DNA from: [Clostridium] symbiosum
GTDB lineage: Bacteria; Bacillota; Clostridia; Lachnospirales; Lachnospiraceae
Assembly (NCBI GenBank): GCA_036419695.1
Contig: CP143946.1
Span: forward strand, 3,218,001 to 3,282,000
DNA length: 64,000 nt
Direction: 5' to 3'
Shown here: positions 1-8,172 of the stretch, one piece after another
How the letters are laid out: every line of letters starts with the position of its first letter
Position numbering within the stretch: the stretch's first letter is position 1
Notes under the pieces: model-generated
Told to the model about the DNA's origin: nothing
The model's database searches: none
Seen by the model: only the letters and a program-made list of their open reading frames with translations
Translations under genes and position numbers: made by a program

Positions 1-154
1 CTCCTTCTTCCGTCCAGGGCAGGGAAGCTTTCATAAAATATCTCGTAGTCACCTGGAGAAACGTCGTTATTATTACAAGGGCGAGAAACAAAGTTCCGGC
101 GGCCGAGTACAGCCAAAGGAATTGATCCGCCACCCGCTTGAACCCATTTTTCAT
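1..154 (-). CDS. TRAP transporter small permease, DctQ family (N-terminal part, cut by window edge)
   Basis: The frame opens with MKNGFKRVADQFLWLYSAAG, continues into a hydrophobic segment (about residues 18-38), then RYFMKASLPWTEEG, and runs off the window. An N-terminal membrane helix followed by RYxxxxxxPWTEE is typical of DctQ small subunits of TRAP transporters. In that family DctQ is a four-helix membrane protein that works with the large permease DctM and the binding protein DctP. The ATG lies 12 nt after the stop of the DctP gene, so the two are one operon. DctM is expected beyond the edge but is not visible. Confidence 0.8.
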   Translation of the reverse strand, partial: MKNGFKRVADQFLWLYSAAGTLFLALVIITTFLQVTTRYFMKASLPWTEEG

Positions 155-165
155 AAAAATCTCCC

Positions 166-1266
166 CTATTCATCGATTCCCAGCAAATTTACAGCCTCTT
201 CATAGATTTCGGCGCTGATGTTGTTTTTGTAATTTTCATAGATTGGCTTTACGAGTTTCCGAAACTCCTCGATGTCCGCAATGTCGTTGACCTGGATTCC
301 GGCTTCCTTCATCGCCTCCAGCTGTTTCCCCTCATTCTCGGCCACGGCCAGACGTTGATCCTGCCCCGCCTTTACCGCCGCATCCCTTAAAACCTGCTGA
401 AGTTCCGGCGTCATTTTATCGTAAAGGTTCTGGCTGATGCTGATTGAAAGCGCATTGTAGAAGTGTCTTGTCATGGAAAGGTATTTGCACACCTCGTAAA
501 AGCCGACCGTATATCCGTTGCCTACCGGGACTTCAATTCCGTCAATCGTCTTCTGCTGGATTCCCGTATACGTCTCCGAATAGGTCATCGGCGTTACATT
601 TGCCCCCAGTGCAGAAAACGTATCCACGAAGATGGTCGTCTCCGGAACTCTCAGCTTGACTCCACTCAAATCGGCCGGTGTATTGATTGGACGGATATTG
701 TTGAAAATGTTCCTGAACCCACCCGAACCCCAGCCCAGATGAACGGCTCCCGTCGTCTGGGACAGTTCCTCAAGAAGGCCTGCGACCATTGTGCTGTCCA
801 GAAGTTTCTCCGCTGCCGCCTCGTCCTCCAGGAAAAACGGCATGTCCATGATTGTCGTCTTATTATTGTAAAGTCCGAAAATATTACCCGTTGCAATACA
901 CATGTCAACCGTGCCCATACCAAGCCCCTCGTAGCTGTCCATTTCCCCTCCAAGCTGACCGCTCGGGAAAATTTCGATCGTCACTTTTCCTCCCGTCGCC
1001 TCTTCCACATTCTTCTTGAAGTTTGTCGCCAGGATATGGTAGGGGTCATCATCGGCGGGAGCGGAACCGTGGCCCAGCTTAATCGTCATTTCCGGAAAAT
1101 CCGAAGCGCCCGCGTCCGCGTGATTTTCCTCCGCAGACGGCACAGCTGCCTTTGTCTCCGGGGCGCTCTTTGTTCCGCCCGACGAACTGCATCCCGCCAT
1201 TGTAACCGCACCCAGAATTGCCGCCATTGTAAGAGCCGTTGTTTTTACCCATAACCTTTTTTTCAT
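166..1266 (-). CDS. TRAP transporter substrate-binding protein, DctP family
   Basis: This 366-residue lipoprotein starts at MKKRLWVKTT with a basic stretch, a hydrophobic core and the lipobox MAGC. The ATG at 1266 has GAAGGAG upstream; a longer reading to 1323 would put 19 charged residues before the signal peptide and is rejected. The mature part reads like DctP: KLGHGSAPADDDPYH near the start, then GGKVTIEIFPSGQLGGE and the central RVPET stretch whose Arg usually binds the substrate carboxylate. It is expected outside the membrane, delivering an organic acid to DctQM. The downstream DctQ and upstream hydrolases share the operon. The substrate cannot be read from sequence. Confidence 0.9.
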   Translation of the reverse strand: MKKRLWVKTTALTMAAILGAVTMAGCSSSGGTKSAPETKAAVPSAEENHADAGASDFPEMTIKLGHGSAPADDDPYHILATNFKKNVEEATGGKVTIEIFPSGQLGGEMDSYEGLGMGTVDMCIATGNIFGLYNNKTTIMDMPFFLEDEAAAEKLLDSTMVAGLLEELSQTTGAVHLGWGSGGFRNIFNNIRPINTPADLSGVKLRVPETTIFVDTFSALGANVTPMTYSETYTGIQQKTIDGIEVPVGNGYTVGFYEVCKYLSMTRHFYNALSISISQNLYDKMTPELQQVLRDAAVKAGQDQRLAVAENEGKQLEAMKEAGIQVNDIADIEEFRKLVKPIYENYKNNISAEIYEEAVNLLGIDE

Positions 1267-1319
1267 AAAGCGCATCTCCTTCTCTCTGTATGTTCTTTCC
1301 ATCTCAACCTTCCTCACCG

Positions 1320-2192
1320 TCACAGCGACAGCAGGAAATTATAGTTCTCATTCATCATCTGGTAAAGCTGTTCTTCCTTTGCTCCCGCGTATCCCAGCAG
1401 CTGGGCAAATATCCTGAGTTCCTCCGCAGGCCACCCCTTCCTGTTATGCCCTGCATCCGAGGCCAGAATAAAATGATCCACGCCGTATTTCTCAAAACAT
1501 GCCGTATAATCGTAAAGGTTGGCGCTCCGGGGAATCGGGCAGAGTTCATTGGCACAGAACTCCATGTAAGCGCCCAGGCGGACCAGTTCTCCCACCGTGG
1601 CAATATCCAGATCCGGCACCTTGAAAAACGGATGATCAACCACCAGTTTCCTGAAACCGTTCTCCTTCGCCACCCTTGCCAGTTTCAATATTTCCGAAGC
1701 GTGGATATGGCCGGTCGCCAGGATAATACCGGCGTCTTTGCACATTTCCATAATCTCCATGACTGAAGTTTTTATATTTCCCTCTTCGTCCAGTATTGTG
1801 ATTGGTTCCAGCGTGCGGCTGCGGCTGTTTTCCTCCGTGTAGCCGAAGCTGCCCAGGGCGCCGAAAGCAATCTCATGGCCCAGCGCATGGTAGGTCGGCA
1901 GCCAGACAACCTTCGCCCCCATCTCGATGGCCGGACTCACGGCCATGGGATTCAACCCTCCCATGTGATAATCGAGCACCACGCCGCCATAAACCCGGAT
2001 TCCCTCCACCTGCCGCATCACATGCCAGGCCCTTGACACGGTAGGCTCCAGAACCGATTTCAAAACAATGGCTCTCATGCCCGCCTCCCTGGCGCAAAGT
2101 GCAATCTCTACGTCATTTCCTATCCGGTCAACAATATCCGGCGCCGAATGGATATGCAGATCGCAGGCTCCCTCTAACGATATTGTTCTCAT
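1320..2192 (-). CDS. DUF6282 family, amidohydrolase/PHP-like metal-dependent hydrolase
   Basis: This 290-residue protein starts at MRTISLEGACDLHIHSAPD. The ATG at 2192 is 1 nt past the stop of the upstream alpha/beta hydrolase and has AGGAAAGAGAGG in front; the open frame extends 42 codons further upstream but overlaps that gene. DLHIHSAPD near the N-terminus is the metal-binding signature of the family, and further candidate ligands are ATGHIHASE (mid-protein), VVDHPFFK and LASDAGHN near the C-terminus, as in TIM-barrel amidohydrolases. Members are annotated as cytosolic hydrolases of unknown substrate. Sitting in a TRAP operon suggests it acts on the imported acid or a derivative; that link is inference. 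Confidence 0.75.
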   Translation of the reverse strand: MRTISLEGACDLHIHSAPDIVDRIGNDVEIALCAREAGMRAIVLKSVLEPTVSRAWHVMRQVEGIRVYGGVVLDYHMGGLNPMAVSPAIEMGAKVVWLPTYHALGHEIAFGALGSFGYTEENSRSRTLEPITILDEEGNIKTSVMEIMEMCKDAGIILATGHIHASEILKLARVAKENGFRKLVVDHPFFKVPDLDIATVGELVRLGAYMEFCANELCPIPRSANLYDYTACFEKYGVDHFILASDAGHNRKGWPAEELRIFAQLLGYAGAKEEQLYQMMNENYNFLLSL

Positions 2193-2193
2193 C

Positions 2194-3024
2194 TCATGCC
2201 TCTCTTTCCTTCTCACGATGCACCATATGTTCCATAAAATCAGTAAGTATCCAATTAAATTGTCCGCATTCCGTCCAGAACATTGCATGTCCTCCCGTCT
2301 CAAATTCGCAAAGCTCACTGTAGGCCCGTATCTGCCCTCTATAATGTCTTCCCATTGAAATCTCTTCCCCGGAAATAAGAAGCACAGGAACCGTAAGTTC
2401 TTTTAAATACTGCTCCGTATCCGTATGGCACCAGTCCGTATGAATGGCAAATCCAATCCAGGGAGGCGTTTTTTTAATTTCCCTCCTGAGTTCTTCCCTG
2501 TCCTCAGAAGTCATCCCCCTGTCGATGCGGCGGATAAAATTGTTATAATACAGTTCCGTATCCGTAATCCAAACTCCGTATTTACCGCACCACTCATCCA
2601 TATTGTAATCCCTGGCCCTGTAGGTATTCCAAGCCGCCCCGGAAAACGGAAAAAGCGCGGCATCAATCAGCCCCAGGGCACCCAGATGGTTTTCATGGTA
2701 TTTGTGCGCATACATCATTACAAAACTCCCGCCGAGCGACCATCCGAGAAGCACCACCTGCTCCAGCCCCAGAAACTCGATCAGTTCCTTAATATCATCA
2801 CAGTTCCGCTCCACATCATGCCCATGGAGCACCTTCGACGAATTCCCAAACCCCCGCGGATCCATAGTCACAACACGGTAATACTGCGACAGTTCCTCGG
2901 CATTCTTTTTAAAAAAACGGGAAGTGCACATATGGCCGGGAATAAATACGAGAGGAATTCCCTCCCCCCTGTCCTCATAATAAATGCGGGCTTTATCAGT
3001 TGTTGTCAGATAACCCTTCTTCAA
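2194..3024 (-). CDS. Alpha/beta-fold hydrolase
   Basis: This is a 276-residue alpha/beta hydrolase. Visible motifs are the oxyanion region VFIPGHMCTS, DPRGFGNS after strand 4, the nucleophile elbow GWSLGGS with the catalytic Ser, and GGHAMFW near the C-terminus carrying the likely catalytic His. There is no signal peptide, so it should be cytosolic. I prefer the TTG start at 3024 because AAGGGGAGG lies 6 nt upstream; a GTG at 3045 in the same frame has no ribosome binding site. It is the first gene of the TRAP operon, with a promoter and inverted repeat upstream. It could be an esterase or C-C bond hydrolase. Confidence 0.85.
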   Translation of the reverse strand: MKKGYLTTTDKARIYYEDRGEGIPLVFIPGHMCTSRFFKKNAEELSQYYRVVTMDPRGFGNSSKVLHGHDVERNCDDIKELIEFLGLEQVVLLGWSLGGSFVMMYAHKYHENHLGALGLIDAALFPFSGAAWNTYRARDYNMDEWCGKYGVWITDTELYYNNFIRRIDRGMTSEDREELRREIKKTPPWIGFAIHTDWCHTDTEQYLKELTVPVLLISGEEISMGRHYRGQIRAYSELCEFETGGHAMFWTECGQFNWILTDFMEHMVHREKEREA

Positions 3025-3071
3025 GAAAAACCTCCCCTTCTTCACTCAATGGCGCCATAATTGATACCATT

Positions 3072-3100
3072 ATGATACACCGGGGAACTATAGCTGTAAA
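3072..3100 (-). promoter_or_regulatory. Sigma-A type promoter of the TRAP/hydrolase operon
   Basis: On the minus strand TTTACA (3095-3100) and TATCAT (3072-3077) are separated by exactly 17 nt, with one mismatch each to the consensus. The predicted start of transcription is near 3065, about 40 nt before the TTG start codon of the hydrolase gene. Confidence 0.6.
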
Positions 3101-3118
3101 TCCAGAATTACCGCATAG

Positions 3119-3143
3119 AAAGTATAGCTTAAAACTATACTTT
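3119..3143. promoter_or_regulatory. Perfect inverted repeat, candidate LysR-type operator
   Basis: AAAGTATAG and CTATACTTT are perfect 9 bp arms around the spacer CTTAAAA. The core ATAG-N7-CTAT has the T-N11-A form of LysR-family sites. Its centre lies about 66 bp before the predicted start of the TRAP operon, the usual position of the LysR recognition site. The likely regulator is the divergent LysR gene at 4093-5010; that assignment is inference. Confidence 0.55.
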
Positions 3144-3179
3144 TTGTGCGAAACTTGGTATACTTGCTACATATAATAA

Positions 3180-3541
3180 GGATTTAATTGAGGAAGGAGA
3201 ACGCCGCCGGGACGGTCGGGGGGCGGGATGGTGAGGGGGAGGGGATGAGTCTTCAGTCCCGGTTTGCAGGTTGTCGCAGGTGGGGAATCCGGGCAGAAAA
3301 AGTTCCTTCGGGAAACGCTTGCGCTCTTTGGAGTACATAACGGACACTAACCTCGAAAATACCTCGGTAAGTGCCGATGAACTCCCAGGTTCCCTGCGGA
3401 ATCTTTTTCTCCCGGATTCCCCACAGGAAGGTTATGGCCCGGGACTGAAGACGCGAAGGTTTTCGCCATCCCGTACCCCGGCCTGCGGCCGCTGATTTGT
3501 TCTTATTCCTTCAAAGGGGGGAGGGATTGTCGCTACCACTA
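3180..3541 (+). repeat. Family A long-hairpin repeat, copy 1
   Basis: This full-length copy has inner arms GAGTCTTCAGTCCCGG (3247-3262) and CCGGGACTGAAGACGC (3439-3454), one mismatch from perfect inversion. Inside them, about 36 nt starting GTGGGGAATCCGGG pairs with the strand ending CCCGGATTCCCCAC. Outside them, 3214-3231 pairs with 3466-3483 (15 of 18). The apex at 3342-3374 is an imperfect hairpin. It starts with ATTTAATTGAGGA and ends in CCACTAC, and lies between the TRAP promoter and copy 2. Short open frames inside are by-products of the repeat. Confidence 0.85.
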
Positions 3542-3716
3542 CATTTTCTCGAATTCCAGGAGAATGCCCCCTGTATGGTATTAAATTAATGAATCTGAGC
3601 TTTGAAGCTTTATCTGTCCTTGAATAACCATTGAATTTTTTGATTCATCATTAAATATAGCTTTGGATTTTTCTCTGAATCCAGCCCAGAATACCTTCAT
3701 AGGATAAAAAATTCAC

Positions 3717-4077
3717 GACTACATAGTGGACGCAACAATACCTTCCCCTTACTTGACGAAAGAGACAATCAGCCCTGAAGCCGGCGGACGGGGCAATCAC
3801 CTTCCCTGAGTCTTCAGTCCCGTCGACAACCTGCCCGGGGGAAGGAGGAGAAAAACTTTCCGAAGGGTGACCTTGAAGCCCGCCGGTGCTTAGCGAGGTC
3901 CTTTCGAGCTTAGCATCCGCTGTGCGCTTCACAAGCGGGAGCGTGTCCCCGCAGGAAAGTCTTTCTCCGGATTCCCCCTCACCCCAACCTACAAACCGGG
4001 ACTGAAGACTCATATCCAACCTCCCACTACCCCGTCCGCCGTCTTACAGAGGCGTCCTCGCATCTCAATTAAATCCT
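3717..4077 (-). repeat. Family A long-hairpin repeat, copy 2
   Basis: This copy lies in opposite orientation to copy 1. Its inner arms are GAGTCTTCAGTCCCG (3808-3822) and CCGGGACTGAAGACTC (3996-4011). The outer arms CCGGCGGACGGGG (3781-3793) and CCCCGTCCGCCG (4030-4041) are complementary over 12 bp. The terminal sequence ending in AATTGAGGATTT when read on the element strand lies only about 15 nt before the LysR gene, so the element forms its 5' leader. It has the second core type (GTCGAC next to the inner arm) seen in copies 3, 5 and 6. Confidence 0.85.
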
Positions 4078-4092
4078 CAGAAAGGAGCTCAC

Positions 4093-5010
4093 ATGGACTT
4101 CCGCGAAATCCAATACGTCCTCGCCATTGAAAAATATCAAACCCTCTCCGGCGCTGCCCGTTTTCTCGACATTACCCAGCCGTCCCTCTCCAAATTTCTC
4201 CAGAATCTGGAGAAGCGCCTGAACGTCAGGCTCTTTTACCGCATCGACAATAAGATGTATCTAACCTATGCCGGGCAGCAGTATGTGGATACCGGGCTCA
4301 AGATCCTGGATCTGAACCATCAGCTCAACAATACCCTTGCCGACATCAGCTCGGAGTCTATGGGATCCCTTTCCATCGGCGTCACACCGACCAGGGGGCG
4401 TTATGTGCTGCCCAACGTCCTGCCTGCCTTTAAGAGGATGTACCCCAAATACAAAATAAGCATCATGGAGGACGGAACCGCCGCCCTCAACCAGGCGCTG
4501 GAAAACGGCCGGATTGATCTTGCTGTCTATACGGTAACCGAGATGTTCCGCCCCGATCTGGAGTATGTCAAGGTATGCAAGGAGGAAATTGTCCTCTGCC
4601 TGTCCCCCATTCTGGAAGCGGCCCGCCTGATCGAGCAGAGGCCCGGAAAAAAACACCCCTGGCTTGATATTAACCAGCTGGGGGACGAGCTCTTTTTCCT
4701 GGTGGATGAAAAATTCAGGACCAGGAAGATTGCGGACCGGATTCTCTCCTCCTCTTCGATCCGCCCGCAGACCATCACCCTGCAAAGCGTGGAAACAGCG
4801 TTGTCAATCGTGGCCTCGGGTATTGGGGTAGGATTCTGTACCGATATGTGTGAAAAGTTTTTCTATACCAACCGCCCCCTTCTGTACTGCTCCGTCGGGG
4901 AACGGGAGAATCTGTGGGACTTTGTCATTGCTTACAGAAAAGACAGCTACCTGCAGACCGCAGCACAGAATTTCATAGACATCACGAAAGAAACCTTTGC
5001 CACTCAATAA
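4093..5010 (+). CDS. LysR family transcriptional regulator
   Basis: This 305-residue protein has the standard LysR layout: winged helix-turn-helix at residues 1-60 (YQTLSGAARFLDITQPSLSK, then LEKRLNVRLFYR) and a two-lobed effector domain from about residue 90. The ATG has AAAGGAG upstream. LysR proteins bind DNA as tetramers and usually activate neighbouring genes when a small acid binds. It is divergent from the TRAP operon, whose promoter carries a LysR-like inverted repeat at about -66, so control of that operon is the best guess. Two family A repeats (about 0.9 kb) separate gene and site, which is unusual. A strong terminator follows. Confidence 0.92.
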   Translation: MDFREIQYVLAIEKYQTLSGAARFLDITQPSLSKFLQNLEKRLNVRLFYRIDNKMYLTYAGQQYVDTGLKILDLNHQLNNTLADISSESMGSLSIGVTPTRGRYVLPNVLPAFKRMYPKYKISIMEDGTAALNQALENGRIDLAVYTVTEMFRPDLEYVKVCKEEIVLCLSPILEAARLIEQRPGKKHPWLDINQLGDELFFLVDEKFRTRKIADRILSSSSIRPQTITLQSVETALSIVASGIGVGFCTDMCEKFFYTNRPLLYCSVGERENLWDFVIAYRKDSYLQTAAQNFIDITKETFATQ

Positions 5011-5062
5011 AAAGAAGCATTGCCCAGGCCTCCAATTGCTGCCTTGGGCAATGCTTCTTTTC
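5011..5062. terminator. Bidirectional intrinsic terminator
   Basis: AGAAGCATTGCCCA (5013-5026) pairs with TGGGCAATGCTTCT (5045-5058), followed by a T-run on the plus strand and A-rich sequence before it. It ends the LysR gene and probably also the convergent small membrane-protein gene at 5064. Confidence 0.9.
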
Positions 5063-5063
5063 T

Positions 5064-5369
5064 CTATCTCATTCCGAGAATCACAACAATAATTCCAAGA
5101 ATTACCATCACTATGATGAAAATATCCAGGGTTCTGACCGACACGTTCACCTTGTCATAGAGCCTCTCTTTCAGAGAAAGATTTCTGACACGCTCTATCT
5201 CCCTGCGCAGTTTTTCATTCTCCTCCTCCAGTTTCCGAAGGTTTTCCTCTTCTTCGGTCAAAGCTTCTCCAGAACCGCCCGGCGCTTCTTCCGGTGCGCC
5301 TTCCGGGGAGAGTTCCTCTATTCTTTCACTGTCCTGTCTGTTGTCTTCCAAATTCTCACCCACTTTCAA
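5064..5369 (-). CDS. Small coiled-coil protein with C-terminal membrane anchor
   Basis: This 101-residue protein is not a family I can name. Residues 1-35 are acidic and rich in Pro, Gly and Glu. Residues 36-65 (EEEENLRKLEEENEKLRR) look like a coiled coil. Residues 78-99 (LDIFIIVMVILGIIVVILG) form one hydrophobic helix, so it is probably tail-anchored with the charged part in the cytoplasm. I take the TTG at 5369, with AGGAG 7 nt upstream. It lies alone, tail to tail with the LysR gene. Confidence 0.65.
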   Translation of the reverse strand: MKVGENLEDNRQDSERIEELSPEGAPEEAPGGSGEALTEEEENLRKLEEENEKLRREIERVRNLSLKERLYDKVNVSVRTLDIFIIVMVILGIIVVILGMR

Positions 5370-5424
5370 TTTTCACTCCTCATAGATTCTGTTTCCTGAA
5401 ATTCAAATGATTTCCTGCGATTCC

Positions 5425-5475
5425 AAAAGAGGAGCCGCGTATGCGGAGACTTCTCCCGCCTGCAACTCCTCTTTT
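5425..5475 (-). terminator. Hairpin downstream of mglC, probable terminator
   Basis: AAAAGAGGAG (5425-5434) pairs with CTCCTCTTTT (5466-5475). On the minus strand the 3' arm ends in TTTT, about 95 nt after the mglC stop, fitting the end of the mgl operon. The U-run is short. Confidence 0.55.
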
Positions 5476-5568
5476 ATGAAAGACGGCGTGTAAGCCGCTC
5501 CTTTAAATTACTTTAACCGCTTTGACCGTATTAAATACTTCAAACTGCCGCAGGTTAATTATAATAAA

Positions 5569-6564
5569 TTACTTCTTGGCAATATATTTTCTGATATCAA
5601 GTGCGATAGCAACTACGATAACGACACCCTGTGCAATGTACTGGTAGTTCGGGTCGATTCCGAGGAACTGGAGACATGTCTTCAGAAGCTCGAATACGAG
5701 AACGCCGATAACAACACCTGACACACGTCCGATACCGCCGTTAACGGATACACCACCGATGGTACAAGCCGCGATAGCTTCCAGCTCGTAACCCATACCC
5801 ATGTTAACCGAAGCTCCGCCGGATTTTGCTCCCAGCAGGAAACCTGCGATTGCATAGAGGGCTGCTGCCGTTACATAGATTTTAATCTTCGTTCTCTTAA
5901 CATTTACACCGGCAACTTCTGCCGCAGCCTCGTTACCGCCGATTGCGTACATGTATTTGCCATGGCGTGTATAGTTATATACAAACCACATAACGATACC
6001 GATTGCAATAGCGATAAGAAACAGATAAGGGAAGACTCCGAATAATTTACCATTGGCAATGGCTGTGTAATCGGTACGGTATCCGCCAATCGGGATAGAT
6101 TTCGTATAAACCAGGTTAATACCATAGATAATCATCTGCATACCAAGTGTGCCGATGAAAGCAGGTACGCTTAAGTAAGAAATAACAATACCGTTGATAA
6201 GGCCAAAAATACAGCAGATGCCGATACAGATTAAAAGAATGATCCAGACATTCAGCTGAGGAAAATTCTTGGTCAGTTCAAAACGGCCGCTGTAATCTGC
6301 TTTCTGGAGCAGTGTACCTGCCAGGCAGGCTGCAAGGCCTACCGCACGTCCTGCGGAAAGGTCGGTACCTTTTGTAATCAGACAGCCGGATACGCCGACC
6401 GCGATGATGAAACGGCAGGCTACGTTAATGGAAACGTTGCTGAAGTTGCTGCCTGAAAAGAAATTTTCTTTGGTAACACCGACAAAGATAACCATGAGAA
6501 AAATTAATATAATAATACCGTTGTTAATAAGTATGTCCGCTACATTGACTTTTTTCTTATCCAT
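5569..6564 (-). CDS. mglC: Galactose/methylgalactoside ABC transporter permease
   Basis: This 331-residue polytopic membrane protein belongs to the ribose/galactose permease family (BPD_transp_2). About eight to ten hydrophobic helices are visible, with the family motif KGTDLSAGRAVGLAACLAGT near residues 65-84 and the cytoplasmic GGNEAAAEVAGVNVKRTK stretch after residue 205, which contacts the ATPase. It forms the channel through which sugar bound by MglB is imported. GGAGGAAG precedes the ATG, 18 nt after the mglA stop. Gene order mglB-mglA-mglC matches the enterobacterial operon. Sugar specificity is inferred from homology and neighbours. Confidence 0.92.
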   Translation of the reverse strand: MDKKKVNVADILINNGIIILIFLMVIFVGVTKENFFSGSNFSNVSINVACRFIIAVGVSGCLITKGTDLSAGRAVGLAACLAGTLLQKADYSGRFELTKNFPQLNVWIILLICIGICCIFGLINGIVISYLSVPAFIGTLGMQMIIYGINLVYTKSIPIGGYRTDYTAIANGKLFGVFPYLFLIAIAIGIVMWFVYNYTRHGKYMYAIGGNEAAAEVAGVNVKRTKIKIYVTAAALYAIAGFLLGAKSGGASVNMGMGYELEAIAACTIGGVSVNGGIGRVSGVVIGVLVFELLKTCLQFLGIDPNYQYIAQGVVIVVAIALDIRKYIAKK

Positions 6565-6582
6565 TCTCTCTTCCTCCTATCA

Positions 6583-8091
6583 CTAGAATTTGGTCGCGTA
6601 ACTCATGATACGTTCCTGGGTCGCTTCCTCATCCTTCACTTCTCCGGTAATATGTCCGTTGCACATGACAAGGATTCTGTTGGACATACCGATTAATTCC
6701 GGCATTTCAGAAGAAATCATGATAATGCCCTTACCTTGCTTTGCCAGGTCGATCATAATCTGGTAAATCTCATATTTCGCACCGACGTCGATGCCTCGTG
6801 TCGGTTCATCCATAATAAGAATATCCGGATTGTTGGCAAGCCAGCGTGAAATCAGAACCTTCTGCTGGTTACCTCCTGACAGAGACTGAATCAAAGTCTT
6901 GCTGCTGGGAGTCTTGATACTAAGTTTGGCCACATTGTCCTTTACCAGCTGTTCAATCTTTCCCTTGTTGAGTTTGACACCCATCTCAACATACTGATCC
7001 ATTGAGGATATGGATACGTTGTCGGCAATAGAAAGACAGCCCAGTATGCCGGTGCCGCGGCGGTCTTCGGTAATCATACCGATTCCTGCCCGGATCGCAT
7101 CCTGCGGACGCTGAATATGCGTCTTTTTCCCTTTGATAATAACTTCTCCGGTGGTGATATGACGCATTCCAAAGATTGCCTCCATAAGCTCTGTTCTCTG
7201 TGCGCCTACCAGGCCGCCAAAGCCCAGGATTTCGCCTCTGCGGAGTTCAAAAGAACAGTTCTGGAAGGAACGATCGTGAATACTCGTATAATTTTTTACA
7301 TCCAGGAGAACCTCGCCTACCTCGGCGTCATTCTTAGGAGGATAAATATTCGTCAGTTCACGGCCTACCATCTGTTTAACGATCTCATCGTCTGTGATAT
7401 CATCCATGCTCCAGGAACCTACGTAGGTACCGTCACGCATGATGGTAATATCATCACAAATCTCACGAATTTCCGCCATCTTATGGGAAATGTAAATCAG
7501 GGATACTCCCCTGTTCCTGAGGTCTCTGATGATACGGAAGAGCGCTGATACTTCATTATCTGTAAGAGAGGAGGTCGGCTCATCCAGAATCACCACTCTC
7601 GCCTGAAGGGAAACTGCCTTGGCAATTTCTACCGACTGCATCTGAGCGATTGACATGGTTCCAAGCTTTGCCTTTGGGTTATAGGGCATCTTTACGTCTT
7701 CCAGCCATTTCGCCGTCTCTTCAAACATCTTCTTATGGTCGATCACCTGAATCGGTCCAAACTTCTTCATCGGATAACGGCCCGTATACATATTCTCTGC
7801 GACCGTTCTCTCCGGTATCGGCTGAAGCTCCTGATGAACCATCGCCAAACCCTTGTGAAGCGCTTCGTCGGGATTACCGATCTCTGCCTTATCTCCGTCC
7901 AGATAAATCTCACCCTCATCCATGTGGTAAATACCAAAAAGGCATTTCATCAGGGTGGATTTCCCTGCACCGTTCTCACCCATCAGCGCGTGAACCGTAC
8001 CAGGACGGACCTTCAGATTAACCTGATCCAGGGCCTTAACGCCAGGAAAGCTCTTCGATACCCCGCGCATTTCCAATCTGTACTCTGCCAT
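6583..8091 (-). CDS. mglA: Galactose/methylgalactoside ABC transporter ATP-binding protein
   Basis: This 502-residue protein has two fused ABC domains, as usual for sugar importers of this class. The first has Walker A GENGAGKST (about residue 38) and Walker B VVILDEPTSSL. The second has a degenerate Walker A region (GFGGLVGAQRTELMEAIFGM), signature LSGGNQQKV and Walker B ILIMDEPTRGID. The start MAEYRLEMRG at 8091 is chosen for AAAGGAG upstream; 18 more codons are open but have no ribosome binding site and enter the intercistronic hairpin. It powers uptake through MglC in the cytoplasm. Confidence 0.94.
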   Translation of the reverse strand: MAEYRLEMRGVSKSFPGVKALDQVNLKVRPGTVHALMGENGAGKSTLMKCLFGIYHMDEGEIYLDGDKAEIGNPDEALHKGLAMVHQELQPIPERTVAENMYTGRYPMKKFGPIQVIDHKKMFEETAKWLEDVKMPYNPKAKLGTMSIAQMQSVEIAKAVSLQARVVILDEPTSSLTDNEVSALFRIIRDLRNRGVSLIYISHKMAEIREICDDITIMRDGTYVGSWSMDDITDDEIVKQMVGRELTNIYPPKNDAEVGEVLLDVKNYTSIHDRSFQNCSFELRRGEILGFGGLVGAQRTELMEAIFGMRHITTGEVIIKGKKTHIQRPQDAIRAGIGMITEDRRGTGILGCLSIADNVSISSMDQYVEMGVKLNKGKIEQLVKDNVAKLSIKTPSSKTLIQSLSGGNQQKVLISRWLANNPDILIMDEPTRGIDVGAKYEIYQIMIDLAKQGKGIIMISSEMPELIGMSNRILVMCNGHITGEVKDEEATQERIMSYATKF

Positions 8092-8113
8092 CCCATTCTC
8101 TCCTTTCATAAAA

Positions 8114-8140
8114 TCGGGTGTGTCAAGATGACACACCCGA
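8114..8140 (-). terminator. Intercistronic hairpin between mglB and mglA
   Basis: TCGGGTGTGTCA (8114-8125) and TGACACACCCGA (8129-8140) form a perfect 12 bp stem around a 3 nt loop. On the transcript it is followed by UUUUAU and then the mglA ribosome binding site. It could end part of the transcripts after mglB or protect the mglB message, giving more binding protein than ATPase and permease. Confidence 0.7.
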
Positions 8141-8172
8141 CGCATTCATTCCATAATTTCTGCCGAGCAGAA

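Noticed and set aside
463..1254. 263-codon frame on the plus strand opposite dctP
   Set aside because: It lies antisense inside a clear DctP gene and its translation is Arg/His/Cys-rich without a known fold.
3135..4019. Open frames inside family A copies 1 and 2, some starting MDMSLQSRF
   Set aside because: The frames are produced by the repeat; the same peptide recurs at 9527 and in part at 10140 and 41254. None has a ribosome binding site, and they break in other copies.
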